NCBI RefSeq assembly: GCF_003063545.1
Contig: NZ_NESD01000001.1
Location: 310,001 to 374,000 of the forward strand
Reading direction: 5' to 3'
DNA: 64,000 bases
From: Limnohabitans sp. Jir61
GTDB taxonomy: Bacteria; Pseudomonadota; Gammaproteobacteria; Burkholderiales; Burkholderiaceae_C
Part shown: one piece after another, positions 17,134 to 24,661 of the stretch
Layout of the letters: each line of letters opens with the position of its first letter
Position numbering within the stretch: position 1 is the stretch's first letter
Translations under genes and position numbers: made by a program
The notes under the pieces: model-generated
Seen by the model: the letters and a program-made list of their open reading frames with translations, nothing else
What the model was told of the DNA's origin: nothing
Database searches by the model: none

Positions 17134-17955
17134 CTAGTTCGGGCGATTAAAAAACATATCTTCGCCAGTGGCTGAGTTCTTCTCATGATCAATTACCCAA
17201 GGGTGATCATCCGTAGAAGGAAAAACTCCTTCAGTTGCGTTGGCCATAAGTCTTCTTGCCAATTTCAATGGATCGCTAACTGAATTAGTTAAGGTTCGCC
17301 TTTCAGGTGGTGGCACGATAACCCCGCCACCATACTGACGTGACAATTCAGGACACAGCTTGTGTTCGAGTGCAAACTCCCACATGGCTAATTTAGGACG
17401 CAATGCTTTTGAGCGAGTCCAATCCGAGTAAACCTTCAACCATCTAGAGATTGATGCATAGGTAATTTTTGTTTCGCCAGATTGGTGAACTGGGGCCGTG
17501 CTGAATCTCCAACGATCAAAGCGATCAACATAATTTTCATGCTCACGCAGGATTTTCTCAAACTGGAGTTTGAGTAGCTTTGGATCGAGGTTTAGTGGAA
17601 TTTCAAGCTTAAGCATTGGCGGCAGGTTGTCATCATCACCATGCTCTACTTTGATGCTTATGTTCTGAATTTCAGTGTATGGAACTTTTTCGGCAAATAT
17701 TTGGAACCCTTTTTCGTTCCACCACTGCTCGAAGTTAGTCTTTTGCAGATTGCCGAAATCTAGCCAATTTTTTTTAGCTTCATCACTTTTGAACTCGCCT
17801 GTACGTTCCATTTCCTGATACCAAGGCGATGATTGCAGGGTGTCAAACCATGCTTCGTATAAGGTTCCACGAGCAAGACGGGCAGCTTGCTCAGGATGCT
17901 GCCCAAATGTCCGATCTTCAGGGGGGAGTCCCTTGTAAAAGAACTTATTGGTCAT
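17134..17955 (-). CDS. Conserved island-associated protein, unknown function
   Basis: This 273-aa protein has no catalytic motif I can identify. Visible features are an aromatic-rich N-terminal half (ARGTLYEAWFDTLQSSPWYQEM, DFGNLQKTNFEQWWNEKGFQIFAE) and a later charged segment (LREHENYVDRFDRWRFSTAP). The tail is DPLKLARRLMANATEGVFPSTDD. I recall this WFDxLxxSPxY / FDEWWxxxG layout from hypothetical proteins of integrative elements in beta- and gammaproteobacteria, but no function is known to me. It is divergent from the 661-aa gene across about 130 bp, so the two may share control. ATG 17955 or the TTG at 17991 could be the start. Confidence 0.65.
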   Translation of the reverse strand: MTNKFFYKGLPPEDRTFGQHPEQAARLARGTLYEAWFDTLQSSPWYQEMERTGEFKSDEAKKNWLDFGNLQKTNFEQWWNEKGFQIFAEKVPYTEIQNISIKVEHGDDDNLPPMLKLEIPLNLDPKLLKLQFEKILREHENYVDRFDRWRFSTAPVHQSGETKITYASISRWLKVYSDWTRSKALRPKLAMWEFALEHKLCPELSRQYGGGVIVPPPERRTLTNSVSDPLKLARRLMANATEGVFPSTDDHPWVIDHEKNSATGEDMFFNRPN

Positions 17956-18082
17956 CTGTAGGGAGTTGGTGAAACGCTCAATTACCTGCAAAGCGAATTG
18001 ACCCTATCCAAATAATTTCCTTACCGGCTGAGAACAAACCAACCTTTTTTAACCCCGTTCTTGCCGGAATAAAGGAAACAAA

Positions 18083-20068
18083 ATGGAAACGATCCAAACT
18101 GCAATCGAAAATCAATCTAACTTTGACAGCAACGTAAATACAAGCTGTAACGAAGTTGTATCTCATTCTAATGTCGATAACTCTCAAAATGAGATTTCGT
18201 CTCAAGCATCTAACATTTCTATTGCGCCGAATAACGCGGTTGCGGCAGTTAATGTGAATGTTGCAGCTACTGATGACAGCTCATTCATTGCTGGTGACTA
18301 TGTTGCCGATGAGGTCGCAGTGAAGCAGCAGGCGGCGGCAATGGATGTGGAGCTGGACAACATGAAGCAATCTGCGGCTAATGTTGAAAAACAGTACAAG
18401 CTTAGCAACAAGTCACATTACATGCACTTGGTTGAATTGGTGCTGTTCTGGCTTAAGGCGCATTTGATCCAAGGCTACTTGGACACGATCTGCACTTCAA
18501 AACTGAGTAAATCGTTCAAAAAGAAAGTTGATCATGGCATCAACTTCGCACCTTTGCTTGCAACGGTATGGGAAGGTGTCGGTAAATCCAGCGTGATGAC
18601 TAACAAATACAACCGCAACTCTCGTGCGATGAATGTCATTTTGAATGAGTACAACGCCAATCCGCATAAGTATGCAGTCAACACTGTGGATCAATTGGTC
18701 GCCTTTGTGGAGGGTAAAGGCGGTATCAGCGGCCTGATTGATACTATGAAAGCGGCGACTGATGAAAACACATCAGACTTTGATTCCGATCTTAAGTTGT
18801 GTAAAGCTGCAGTAACTCAAGATGCAGAAACGATTGCAAAACTGGCACAAGAGGGCTTGAAGCACATTCAGAACTCCACCTCATATCCAACTGCGAGCTT
18901 TCCTGCAAACGTTGTCTTGAATAAAGACAATTGCTCACTGGTATTGATCAGCAAAACACACAATGGTCAATACGCTGTAGTTGACCAGATCACAGACACA
19001 GCGTTGATCAATCAATCGCTTGCAAAGCAATACAGCGGCGATTTCAGCTCGTTTCCTAAATCTTTGCGTGTGATTGCAGAAACCGTAGCAACGCAGTGCC
19101 TACCTAACTCGTTGCAACACACATACATGCACTTGATCGAAGAGGCGGGGAAATTCGAAGATGGCGAGAAGCGTCATATTGCACGCCGCCTCATCTACAA
19201 ATCATCTGAGGGTCAATTTTTGTTGAGCTCGATCCGTACAGACAGTTGTTTGGTGACTGTTGCGAAACCCAAAGAGCAAGTCATTGAAGAGGTTGATTAC
19301 GATTTGCAATTGTCGTCTGTTGCGCGACGTGATCTGGAGTTGAAAGTCATCAGCCCTCGGATGTTCAAATCCTACAAATTGGAAGATTTGGATGACAAAG
19401 ACATATTCCCTGCAAATGGCACAAGTTTTTCGCATCAGCTGGTTTTGGAATCTGTTGCGACTGATAAAGACTCAAAAAAAGATCGTATCAATGTGATCAT
19501 GGATGCTGAGTTAACAAAAGCAGAGTCATTCCGTCAAGTTGACGTTGCTGACTTGAACAATAAAGCGCCGCTGTGGGAACGCACAGTAAGCCCTTCATGG
19601 ATTCAAGAGTTCAACGCTTGCTTTACTAACAATTGGGTGGAAAGCCATGGAAAACACATCAAACGCCCACACCAAACTGTTTTGGAGCTGGAGTTCAAAC
19701 GCCGCATTGTTCAAGTTAACTTTTTTAAGAAGGGGGCGGACTACGACTTCGACTTGACGGTTCCTGTTCCTATTTTGGATGGACCTAACTATGGCACTCC
19801 TTGTACTGTTTTGAGCAAAGACTTTGCAATGGCAATGCACGCCTTGGGTGATTTGCCTCTAGTTAACGATGTCGTCCTGCAAGTCTTAGAAGGTTTCCTG
19901 AAAATTTCGTATGAAACGGATGCTGCTATCTACGAGTTGTATGTTCCGTTCGCAAGCGAGGCGGGTCAACGTTATTCGACAGGCTTTACGAAGTATCAAC
20001 TGGTGCGTAATCAAGCGTCTCCGGAGGATGACCCTTCTTATCAAACTGAAGCGGAAATGTTGGAGTAA
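18083..20068 (+). CDS. 661-aa protein of unknown function, partner of the TGT-like gene
   Basis: I do not recognise this family. The first 75 residues are Asn/Ser/Val-rich and look disordered. Residues about 80-115 carry charged coiled-coil sequence. Residues about 120-240 look like a compact helical domain (FWLKAHLIQGYLDTI, SRAMNVILNEYNANPHKYAVNTVDQLVAFVEGKGGISGLI). The C-terminal third is strand-rich, ending in LEGFLKISYETDAAIYELYVPF, which weakly recalls a clamp-like or beta-sandwich fold. No nuclease, helicase or methylase motif is visible. ATG 18083 has an AAAGGAA Shine-Dalgarno. The gene ends three bases before the TGT-like gene, whose ribosome-binding site (GGAG) lies in its last codons, so the two are almost certainly co-translated. 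Confidence 0.75.
   Translation: METIQTAIENQSNFDSNVNTSCNEVVSHSNVDNSQNEISSQASNISIAPNNAVAAVNVNVAATDDSSFIAGDYVADEVAVKQQAAAMDVELDNMKQSAANVEKQYKLSNKSHYMHLVELVLFWLKAHLIQGYLDTICTSKLSKSFKKKVDHGINFAPLLATVWEGVGKSSVMTNKYNRNSRAMNVILNEYNANPHKYAVNTVDQLVAFVEGKGGISGLIDTMKAATDENTSDFDSDLKLCKAAVTQDAETIAKLAQEGLKHIQNSTSYPTASFPANVVLNKDNCSLVLISKTHNGQYAVVDQITDTALINQSLAKQYSGDFSSFPKSLRVIAETVATQCLPNSLQHTYMHLIEEAGKFEDGEKRHIARRLIYKSSEGQFLLSSIRTDSCLVTVAKPKEQVIEEVDYDLQLSSVARRDLELKVISPRMFKSYKLEDLDDKDIFPANGTSFSHQLVLESVATDKDSKKDRINVIMDAELTKAESFRQVDVADLNNKAPLWERTVSPSWIQEFNACFTNNWVESHGKHIKRPHQTVLELEFKRRIVQVNFFKKGADYDFDLTVPVPILDGPNYGTPCTVLSKDFAMAMHALGDLPLVNDVVLQVLEGFLKISYETDAAIYELYVPFASEAGQRYSTGFTKYQLVRNQASPEDDPSYQTEAEMLE
18179..18197. 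repeat. Palindrome copy 3, inside the 661-aa gene
   Basis: AACTCTCAAAATGAGATTT differs from the other copies in one base of the right arm. It lies about 100 bp into the coding sequence, in the region encoding the disordered N terminus. Confidence 0.7.
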
Positions 20069-20071
20069 AAA

Positions 20072-21379
20072 ATGGAAGCATTGCATAACACTAACTATGC
20101 AATCTACCTCCCTGCGGTTAACACCGGTTATATCTCAACAGTAGCCAGTCCCTTGCCGCAGGGGCGTCGATTTCCATCTGGTTTGATGCCCAAAGACTTG
20201 ATGTTTTGGGAGCCAAACAATCTCTGGCATTACAGGTATATGCTGCACAGTATTGGGCAGTATTCAGTTGGTAAAGCACCTCATAGTGCAATCAACACGG
20301 CAAATCGCAGCCAAAGCACATTGGTTGGTGATAGCGGCGGCTATCAAATTGGCAAAGGGACTTTAAAAGGCTTGAAATACGTTCAAAGCAAGCAGATGAA
20401 AGCCGCTGATGCACTTGCAGCATGGCGCAATGAGTCTGCTGCACGTGCATGGATCACAAGCTGGTTATCGTCGGAATGTGACTATGCGATGACGATTGAC
20501 ATGCCCTTGTGGGCCCGTGCAAGTAAAGGTGTCAATTCGCCATTTCATTTGTGCAGCCCTCAAGAATTGATTGCAATGACGGTTCAAAATCTTCATTACA
20601 TCGATGCATTCAGTCCTGAGCACGTTAAATGGCTCAACGTCATTCAAGGTGGCCCAACAGTTGTTGACGCATTCGCTTGGTGGGATCAAGTTAAATGGTT
20701 CCGAAAGGGTGGTTGGGCAATGGCAGGTTCAGCAGGAATGGCTGGTGGATTGTTCAATATGCTTGCCATTTTGTTGATGATGCGTGATAAGAACGCATTT
20801 GATGCTGGCCAAGACTGGTTACATGTGCTGGGCGTTTCAACTCCATTTTGGGCAGTGGCATTGACTTCTATTCAAGAAGGTTTGCGTCACACCAATCCGG
20901 CATTGAAGGTTAGTTTCGACTCTAGCAGTCCGTTCTTGGATGGTGGCCGTTTTGAAGATGTTGCATTGACTCCAGCTTTTGGCAATTCAACAGCTTCATG
21001 GGCTATTAAAAAGGTTAATGCACCGCAGCAGCCCTCATATGCAAATGCCAATTGCACTGTGTCATTTCCTCATCAACAAAGCCCGCTGGGCAAGGTGTTG
21101 ATGGTGAATGAACTGTGCGTACAGGCTGGTATGTGGCAAAACCGTCAATACGACAGTTTAAGCAATGCATTGCTTACTAATCACAACATTTGGGTTTATC
21201 TCGATGCATTCAAACAAGCCAATGACATTGTTGTTGCGCGAAATGCAAATCGCATTCCAGCAGACTACTTGCAATGTTTTGACTTGATCAAACACTTGTT
21301 CACTATGACAGGTGACTGGACGATTGAATTGGAAAACAACAAGGCTCTGTTAGACAAGGTCGCGCCGTATTGTTTGTGA
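20072..21379 (+). CDS. tRNA-guanine transglycosylase superfamily protein (DpdA-like)
   Basis: This 435-aa protein keeps the TGT active-site landmarks in order: D87 in GDSGGYQIG (equivalent to the general acid/base in DSGGYQ of bacterial TGT), D143 in CDYAMTIDMP (base-recognition Asp), Q192 in NVIQGG, GGWAMAGSAG (about 213-222), HVLGVSTP (251-258) and D283 in SFDSSSPF (nucleophile position). A later NHNIWVYLDAF resembles the EHNIAFY helix of TGT. The zinc site (CxCxxC plus His) of tRNA-modifying TGTs is missing. TGTs swap a guanine for a 7-deazaguanine in tRNA; DpdA proteins of the same fold act on DNA. Mobile-element location, missing zinc site and the unknown 661-aa partner point to a non-tRNA substrate (inference). 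Start: GGAG then ATG 20072. Confidence 0.85.
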   Translation: MEALHNTNYAIYLPAVNTGYISTVASPLPQGRRFPSGLMPKDLMFWEPNNLWHYRYMLHSIGQYSVGKAPHSAINTANRSQSTLVGDSGGYQIGKGTLKGLKYVQSKQMKAADALAAWRNESAARAWITSWLSSECDYAMTIDMPLWARASKGVNSPFHLCSPQELIAMTVQNLHYIDAFSPEHVKWLNVIQGGPTVVDAFAWWDQVKWFRKGGWAMAGSAGMAGGLFNMLAILLMMRDKNAFDAGQDWLHVLGVSTPFWAVALTSIQEGLRHTNPALKVSFDSSSPFLDGGRFEDVALTPAFGNSTASWAIKKVNAPQQPSYANANCTVSFPHQQSPLGKVLMVNELCVQAGMWQNRQYDSLSNALLTNHNIWVYLDAFKQANDIVVARNANRIPADYLQCFDLIKHLFTMTGDWTIELENNKALLDKVAPYCL

Positions 21380-21395
21380 TGATTCGTCCTTATTA

Positions 21396-21426
21396 GCTAA
21401 CTCTCAAAATGAGAGTTAGCTTTTTT
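21396..21426 (+). terminator. Palindrome copy 4, acting as terminator of the TGT-like operon
   Basis: GCTAACTCTC and GAGAGTTAGC form a 10-bp stem around AAAAT, followed by TTTTTT. It ends the 661-aa/TGT-like operon and sits between it and the convergent recombinase. It contains the same 17-bp core as the other three palindromes. Confidence 0.8.
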
Positions 21427-21992
21427 CATATCAGTTCAACGGCATTGCGTTTCATATCGTCATTCACATCAATGTATTTCTGAGTGACTGCAATACTGCG
21501 ATGACCTGCAAGACTTGCCAGCACACGAACGCCAACCCCTTTGGCGGCTAAGTTAGTGATGAAGCTACGGCGCATGGTGTGGCTGCTTGCACCCGCAATG
21601 CCCGCATTTCTAAATAACCAGAAAAAGTGCTGCGTCATGCCATTAGAAGTGAATCCTTTTCGCCCTGCTGTAATGAACAAGGGGTGAGTCACATTGACGG
21701 GCTGACGTAGGTCTATGTAGTGTTGCAATTCATCGCGTAACTTTTGCGAAACGAAGACAGTACGCGGTTGACGCCCTTTAGTTTGTTCGGCAGTTAACCG
21801 AATTTCAGATTTAACGGTCCCATCTGTATTCATTACATCGCTTATTTTGAGACTTGCAATTTCGCCAACACGCATACCTGACCAGTAGCCAGTTAGCAGC
21901 ATGATGCGATTTCGTAGTGCAAATTTGCGTGATGCAATGTATGCAAGAACTTGTTCAAGTTCTGCTGGGGTGAGGGTTTTTGCTTGTGCCAT
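21426..21992 (-). CDS. Short tyrosine recombinase (catalytic domain only)
   Basis: This 188-aa protein consists of a tyrosine-recombinase catalytic domain. Visible residues are the first Arg in YWSGMRVGEIASL, a Lys region (EQTKGRQPRTVFVS), HxxR in SSHTMRRSFIT, the His in SLAGHRSIAVTQ and the nucleophile Tyr in QKYIDVND. It lacks the N-terminal SAM-like core-binding domain of full integrases and is the size of FimB/FimE-type invertases. ATG 21992 has an AAAGGA Shine-Dalgarno. It is convergent with the TGT-like operon. It could invert or excise DNA within the element, or be a resolvase; its target is unknown. Confidence 0.87.
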   Translation of the reverse strand: MAQAKTLTPAELEQVLAYIASRKFALRNRIMLLTGYWSGMRVGEIASLKISDVMNTDGTVKSEIRLTAEQTKGRQPRTVFVSQKLRDELQHYIDLRQPVNVTHPLFITAGRKGFTSNGMTQHFFWLFRNAGIAGASSHTMRRSFITNLAAKGVGVRVLASLAGHRSIAVTQKYIDVNDDMKRNAVELI

Positions 21993-22346
21993 TTGTTGTG
22001 TCCTTTGTATAAATAAAAACGCACGAGCAAGTGTGTTTTCTTAAACAAATAGAAGCGACCAAAACCCGATGCACTGGTGGGTTGAAAAATTCTTAATGGA
22101 ATCAACGCTGAAAAGAAGAGTGTGATTTTCTTAAGTGCTTGTATTTACCAGCATCCCAAGTGGTCTGTGGGACAAAAGCGACAACGCTGCTGCGATTGCA
22201 TAAAGCAACGTAGCAGCGTTTTTTCTTGCTCCCGCCATCTACATGCTGCTTTACAAAGATCGTTGCTTGTAGGGCTGATTTGACGTGTTGTTTGTGCCGC
22301 ACAAATACAGGTCGCAAGTTTGTGCAGCTGAAAAAAAACTGTGTGC
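21993..22346. other. Intergenic stretch with an orphan terminator
   Basis: I see no convincing protein gene between the short recombinase and the broken DUF6876 gene. It contains the recombinase ribosome-binding site at its left end and a strong plus-strand terminator near its middle, so a short untranslated RNA may be made here. Confidence 0.5.
22183..22224 (+). terminator. Orphan rho-independent terminator
   Basis: AACGCTGCT-G-CG and CG-T-AGCAGCGTT pair across a 14-base loop and are followed by TTTTTC. No plus-strand gene ends upstream of it; the nearest plus-strand gene ends at 21379 and has its own terminator. It could end a small RNA starting after about 22000. Confidence 0.6.
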
Positions 22347-22703
22347 ATGAAACACTTTGACCCTAAACAACTTGGATTTTTTACAGGTACAACCGCATAT
22401 CACCTGCATGCCCCACGTGTAGTGCTTACAGATGGAGCCAAATACCTTGCAGAGTACGCAGAAGCGTACTGGTTGATAGATGCGATTGCCAGCTACTTAC
22501 CAGCACTCATTAATCGAGAGCACTTTGTGGCAGCTTCGCTTGAAGTGAAAAATTCTTCAGCAGTGCTATCGCTGACAGATGGAAATTACAAAGACATTGC
22601 CTCCCAACGAATCCCATACTAAGACTTTCCAATGCTCGAAATAACTTTATTTGCTTGCTGGTCAGGTGACTATTGGGTGCTGATGCTAACAAGTGAGTAC
22701 TAG
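22347..22703 (+). pseudogene. DUF6876 family gene interrupted by one in-frame stop
   Basis: The first 91 codons encode a DUF6876-like protein (FFTGTTAYHLHAP, LTDGAKYLAEYAEAYWLIDAIAS, VLSLTDGNYKDIASQRIPY). A TAA at 22620-22622 stops it. The same frame then continues without gap as DFPMLEITL... to LMLTSEY and a TAG at 22701-22703, matching how this family normally ends (a YTDFP motif followed by a short hydrophobic tail ending in SEY). One base change therefore accounts for the break. DUF6876 is a small family typical of mobile elements, function unknown. The truncated form may still be made; alternatively it is a sequencing error. Confidence 0.75.
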
Positions 22704-23207
22704 GTTAACTTGGTCGTGGCATGCCATATCTCTAAGCTTGACGTATAGCTAACTCTGATTTTGAAGTGAGCGTTGCTCACTTGTGCTTGCATGAAACGCA
22801 TTCTGCGTTTCACTTCGCACATGAATTTTATTGATTTGAAGTAGTAGGAGTCGAATGCGACGCTTGCGTTGCATGAGATGCATTAGGTTCATCTAGATAG
22901 ATTAGATTGGCCATACGACGGCTATACGCTGGTCAAAACCAAACGCATAGCCATCGTCGTGAAGTTTCATCTGAGTGAGTTGAGTCGTACTGCACGAATG
23001 CATTAGAGTTTTACGCAAGACGTATGTATTAAAACTTGCAATCTGCAGCGTGTGCAGCAACTCCTCGGCTTCCACTGTTGGTCACATGTAATGCAAAGGC
23101 ATGTGCAGTGCGGGGCCATTAGCCGTCATATTACAACCCGCGTTTTTACCCTTTTTTGAGCAGTGGTTTTTCTGCTGTTTTGCTTGTTAGCTATTGTTGC
23201 TTTGGGT
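22704..23207. other. Hairpin-rich noncoding region
   Basis: No gene is visible. The region is packed with inverted repeats: AAGTGAGC-GTT-GCTCACTT (22764-22782), TGAAACGCA-TTC-TGCGTTTCA (22792-22812, with an outer TGTGC/GCACA pairing), a 9-bp stem with one G-T pair at 22855-22874, a long imperfect hairpin at 22915-22960 capped by TGGTcaaaACCA, and AGTTTTA/TAAAACT at 23007-23036. This could be a structured RNA, a replication or transfer origin, or a protein-binding array. Confidence 0.6.
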
Positions 23208-23528
23208 TTAGTTTTTCTTTTTAATTTTTCGTTTTTTCTCTGCCATTTTTCGAATTACGCTTGTGTTGATGTTCATCACACTGAAACATGATGCATCGGT
23301 TATGCGATCCCTAGTGCGTCTGTTGCAGCAATTCTTTTCAAACTCTACTAGAGAGTAAAGCTGCTTAACACTTAGAAATTCTCTGTGTTGTGAAAGTAAT
23401 TTATGCGCCATTCTTTGTGCTCTAACAACGTTTAGTTTGATGGTGTCAAAAGTTCGATGATTCATTCCGTTGTCACGCAACCAATCTGCCGTCAATGCAT
23501 CGTCTTTGAAGTTCTTGTATTTGTTCAT
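23208..23528 (-). CDS. Small basic protein, unknown function
   Basis: This possible gene encodes 106 aa with a lysine-rich C-terminal tail (MAEKKRKIKKKN). The core looks helical (ADWLRDNGMNHRTFDTIKLNVVRAQRMAHKLLSQHREFLS) and could be a small DNA-binding protein, but I recognise no family. No strong Shine-Dalgarno precedes ATG 23528. It is divergent from the 140-aa gene across 84 bp and lies beside the hairpin-rich region. Confidence 0.5.
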   Translation of the reverse strand: MNKYKNFKDDALTADWLRDNGMNHRTFDTIKLNVVRAQRMAHKLLSQHREFLSVKQLYSLVEFEKNCCNRRTRDRITDASCFSVMNINTSVIRKMAEKKRKIKKKN

Positions 23529-23612
23529 ACAAATATTTATCCCGCACCAAATAAAACCATGTTTTTTCTAATCAAAAGTTAGGTAATTTCACGGCAGTCA
23601 ATAAATACTTAT

Positions 23613-24035
23613 ATGAGATTTATTGAATTCGAAACCAACACAAACGAGGGAAGGCAGTGGACTGCTAACGATGAAACGCAGCAGATAGTGCAGCAGATGG
23701 ATAGGCAGGACAACATTCGTGCGTTGAATGTTTATTTCCAAGATGTACACATCACCAACGCCGTAAAGGTTCTCGCATCACGTCCCGACTGCAAGTGGTT
23801 TTTTAACTTGATGGCTTTAAAGCTGCATCAACTAGATGCTGATGGTGTAAGTGGTGTTTATTTCTGTATGCACAAGCACGGTGACGATTGGCACATATGG
23901 TCACTAGACGATGATGACCACGGAATTGCTTACGAACAAGGGGCAAAGGGCACTTTCCCACTTTTAGCAATTGCACTGCGTGCAGTCAACGAAGCTAACT
24001 TTTGGCATGTAAGTCTTGCCGAATACGAAATCTAA
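23613..24035 (+). CDS. 140-aa acidic protein, unknown function
   Basis: This acidic protein starts MRFIEFETNTNEGRQW and has aromatic- and His-rich segments (DCKWFFNLMALKLHQLD, FCMHKHGDDWHIWSLDDDDHG). No family is recognised; composition and size resemble small accessory proteins of integrative elements. A hairpin terminator (CCCGCCA-ATC-TGGCGGG-TTT) follows 15 nt after the stop, which supports this being a real transcription unit. No clear Shine-Dalgarno is visible. Confidence 0.6.
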   Translation: MRFIEFETNTNEGRQWTANDETQQIVQQMDRQDNIRALNVYFQDVHITNAVKVLASRPDCKWFFNLMALKLHQLDADGVSGVYFCMHKHGDDWHIWSLDDDDHGIAYEQGAKGTFPLLAIALRAVNEANFWHVSLAEYEI

Positions 24036-24050
24036 GCTCTTTAAGAATAT

Positions 24051-24070
24051 CCCGCCAATCTGGCGGGTTT
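24051..24070 (+). terminator. Rho-independent terminator after the 140-aa gene
   Basis: CCCGCCA pairs with TGGCGGG around ATC and is followed by TTT. The T-tract is short. Confidence 0.6.
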
Positions 24071-24140
24071 CAGGTTGCGCGGTCAATGCTCTCGATCACA
24101 TACTTACCTGTGCTTTATCAACATTTGAAAGGAAAAGCAC

Positions 24141-24581
24141 ATGGCAACTCTCGCAAGTCTCAAGCTGTCAACAGCACAAAAAGCAACTACTGTTACTGGT
24201 GTCCTAATTCGCCGAGCCAAGATGGTCAAGGCACTTGCTGAACAAGTGGCATTAGCTAGGGCGCAGCAAAATGGCGATAGTTATGCAGCTGTTAAATTTC
24301 GTAGCGTCGTTGATCCTGATACAGGCGTTCGCAAGTTAGTGGAGTCAACTAAACGAGTTAAGCAATGGTGGTTTGCTACTGACAACGGCAAGATGGCTAT
24401 CAACATTCGTTATGGCGCACGTATGTTGGAACTGGCCAAGGGGAAGTTTGCAATCGAGGTAGCCAGCGATAAAGAGTTGGTGCCCACCCTAGAAGCACTC
24501 AAGACTATCGCTTTGAGTGGTGAGTTAGATGCCGCTATCGAAACTGCGTCTATCAAGCTCCGCGAGGGCTTTGGTAAGTAA
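24141..24581 (+). CDS. DUF6641 family protein
   Basis: This 146-aa protein fits the DUF6641 family as I recall it: a Lys/Ala-rich N terminus (MATLASLKLSTAQK), RRAKMVKALAEQVALARAQQNG, then KRVKQWWFATDNGKMAINIRYGARMLELAKGKFAIEV and a helical tail. The family is common in integrative elements next to integrases and has no assigned function; its basic helices suggest nucleic-acid binding (inference). ATG 24141 has an AAAGGAA ribosome-binding site. It is followed by the full-length integrase gene 80 nt downstream on the same strand. Confidence 0.72.
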   Translation: MATLASLKLSTAQKATTVTGVLIRRAKMVKALAEQVALARAQQNGDSYAAVKFRSVVDPDTGVRKLVESTKRVKQWWFATDNGKMAINIRYGARMLELAKGKFAIEVASDKELVPTLEALKTIALSGELDAAIETASIKLREGFGK

Positions 24582-24661
24582 ATAGCATGTGGGAATGCAC
24601 TCAGCAATTGCTGGGTGCAGCGTTGCATTCGGCAACAGTAGAGTCTTTTTTTTGAGAGTTT

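Noticed and set aside
20072..21379. The 435-aa protein as the host's housekeeping tRNA Tgt
   Set aside because: It lacks the zinc ligands and much of the conserved sequence of bacterial Tgt and sits in an AT-rich mobile element.
22102..22348. Two overlapping minus-strand frames of about 70 aa
   Set aside because: Compositions look random, they overlap each other and a plus-strand terminator, and no start signal is visible.
22764..23036. CRISPR array in the hairpin-rich region
   Set aside because: The inverted repeats differ from one another; no regularly spaced identical direct repeats and no cas genes are present.
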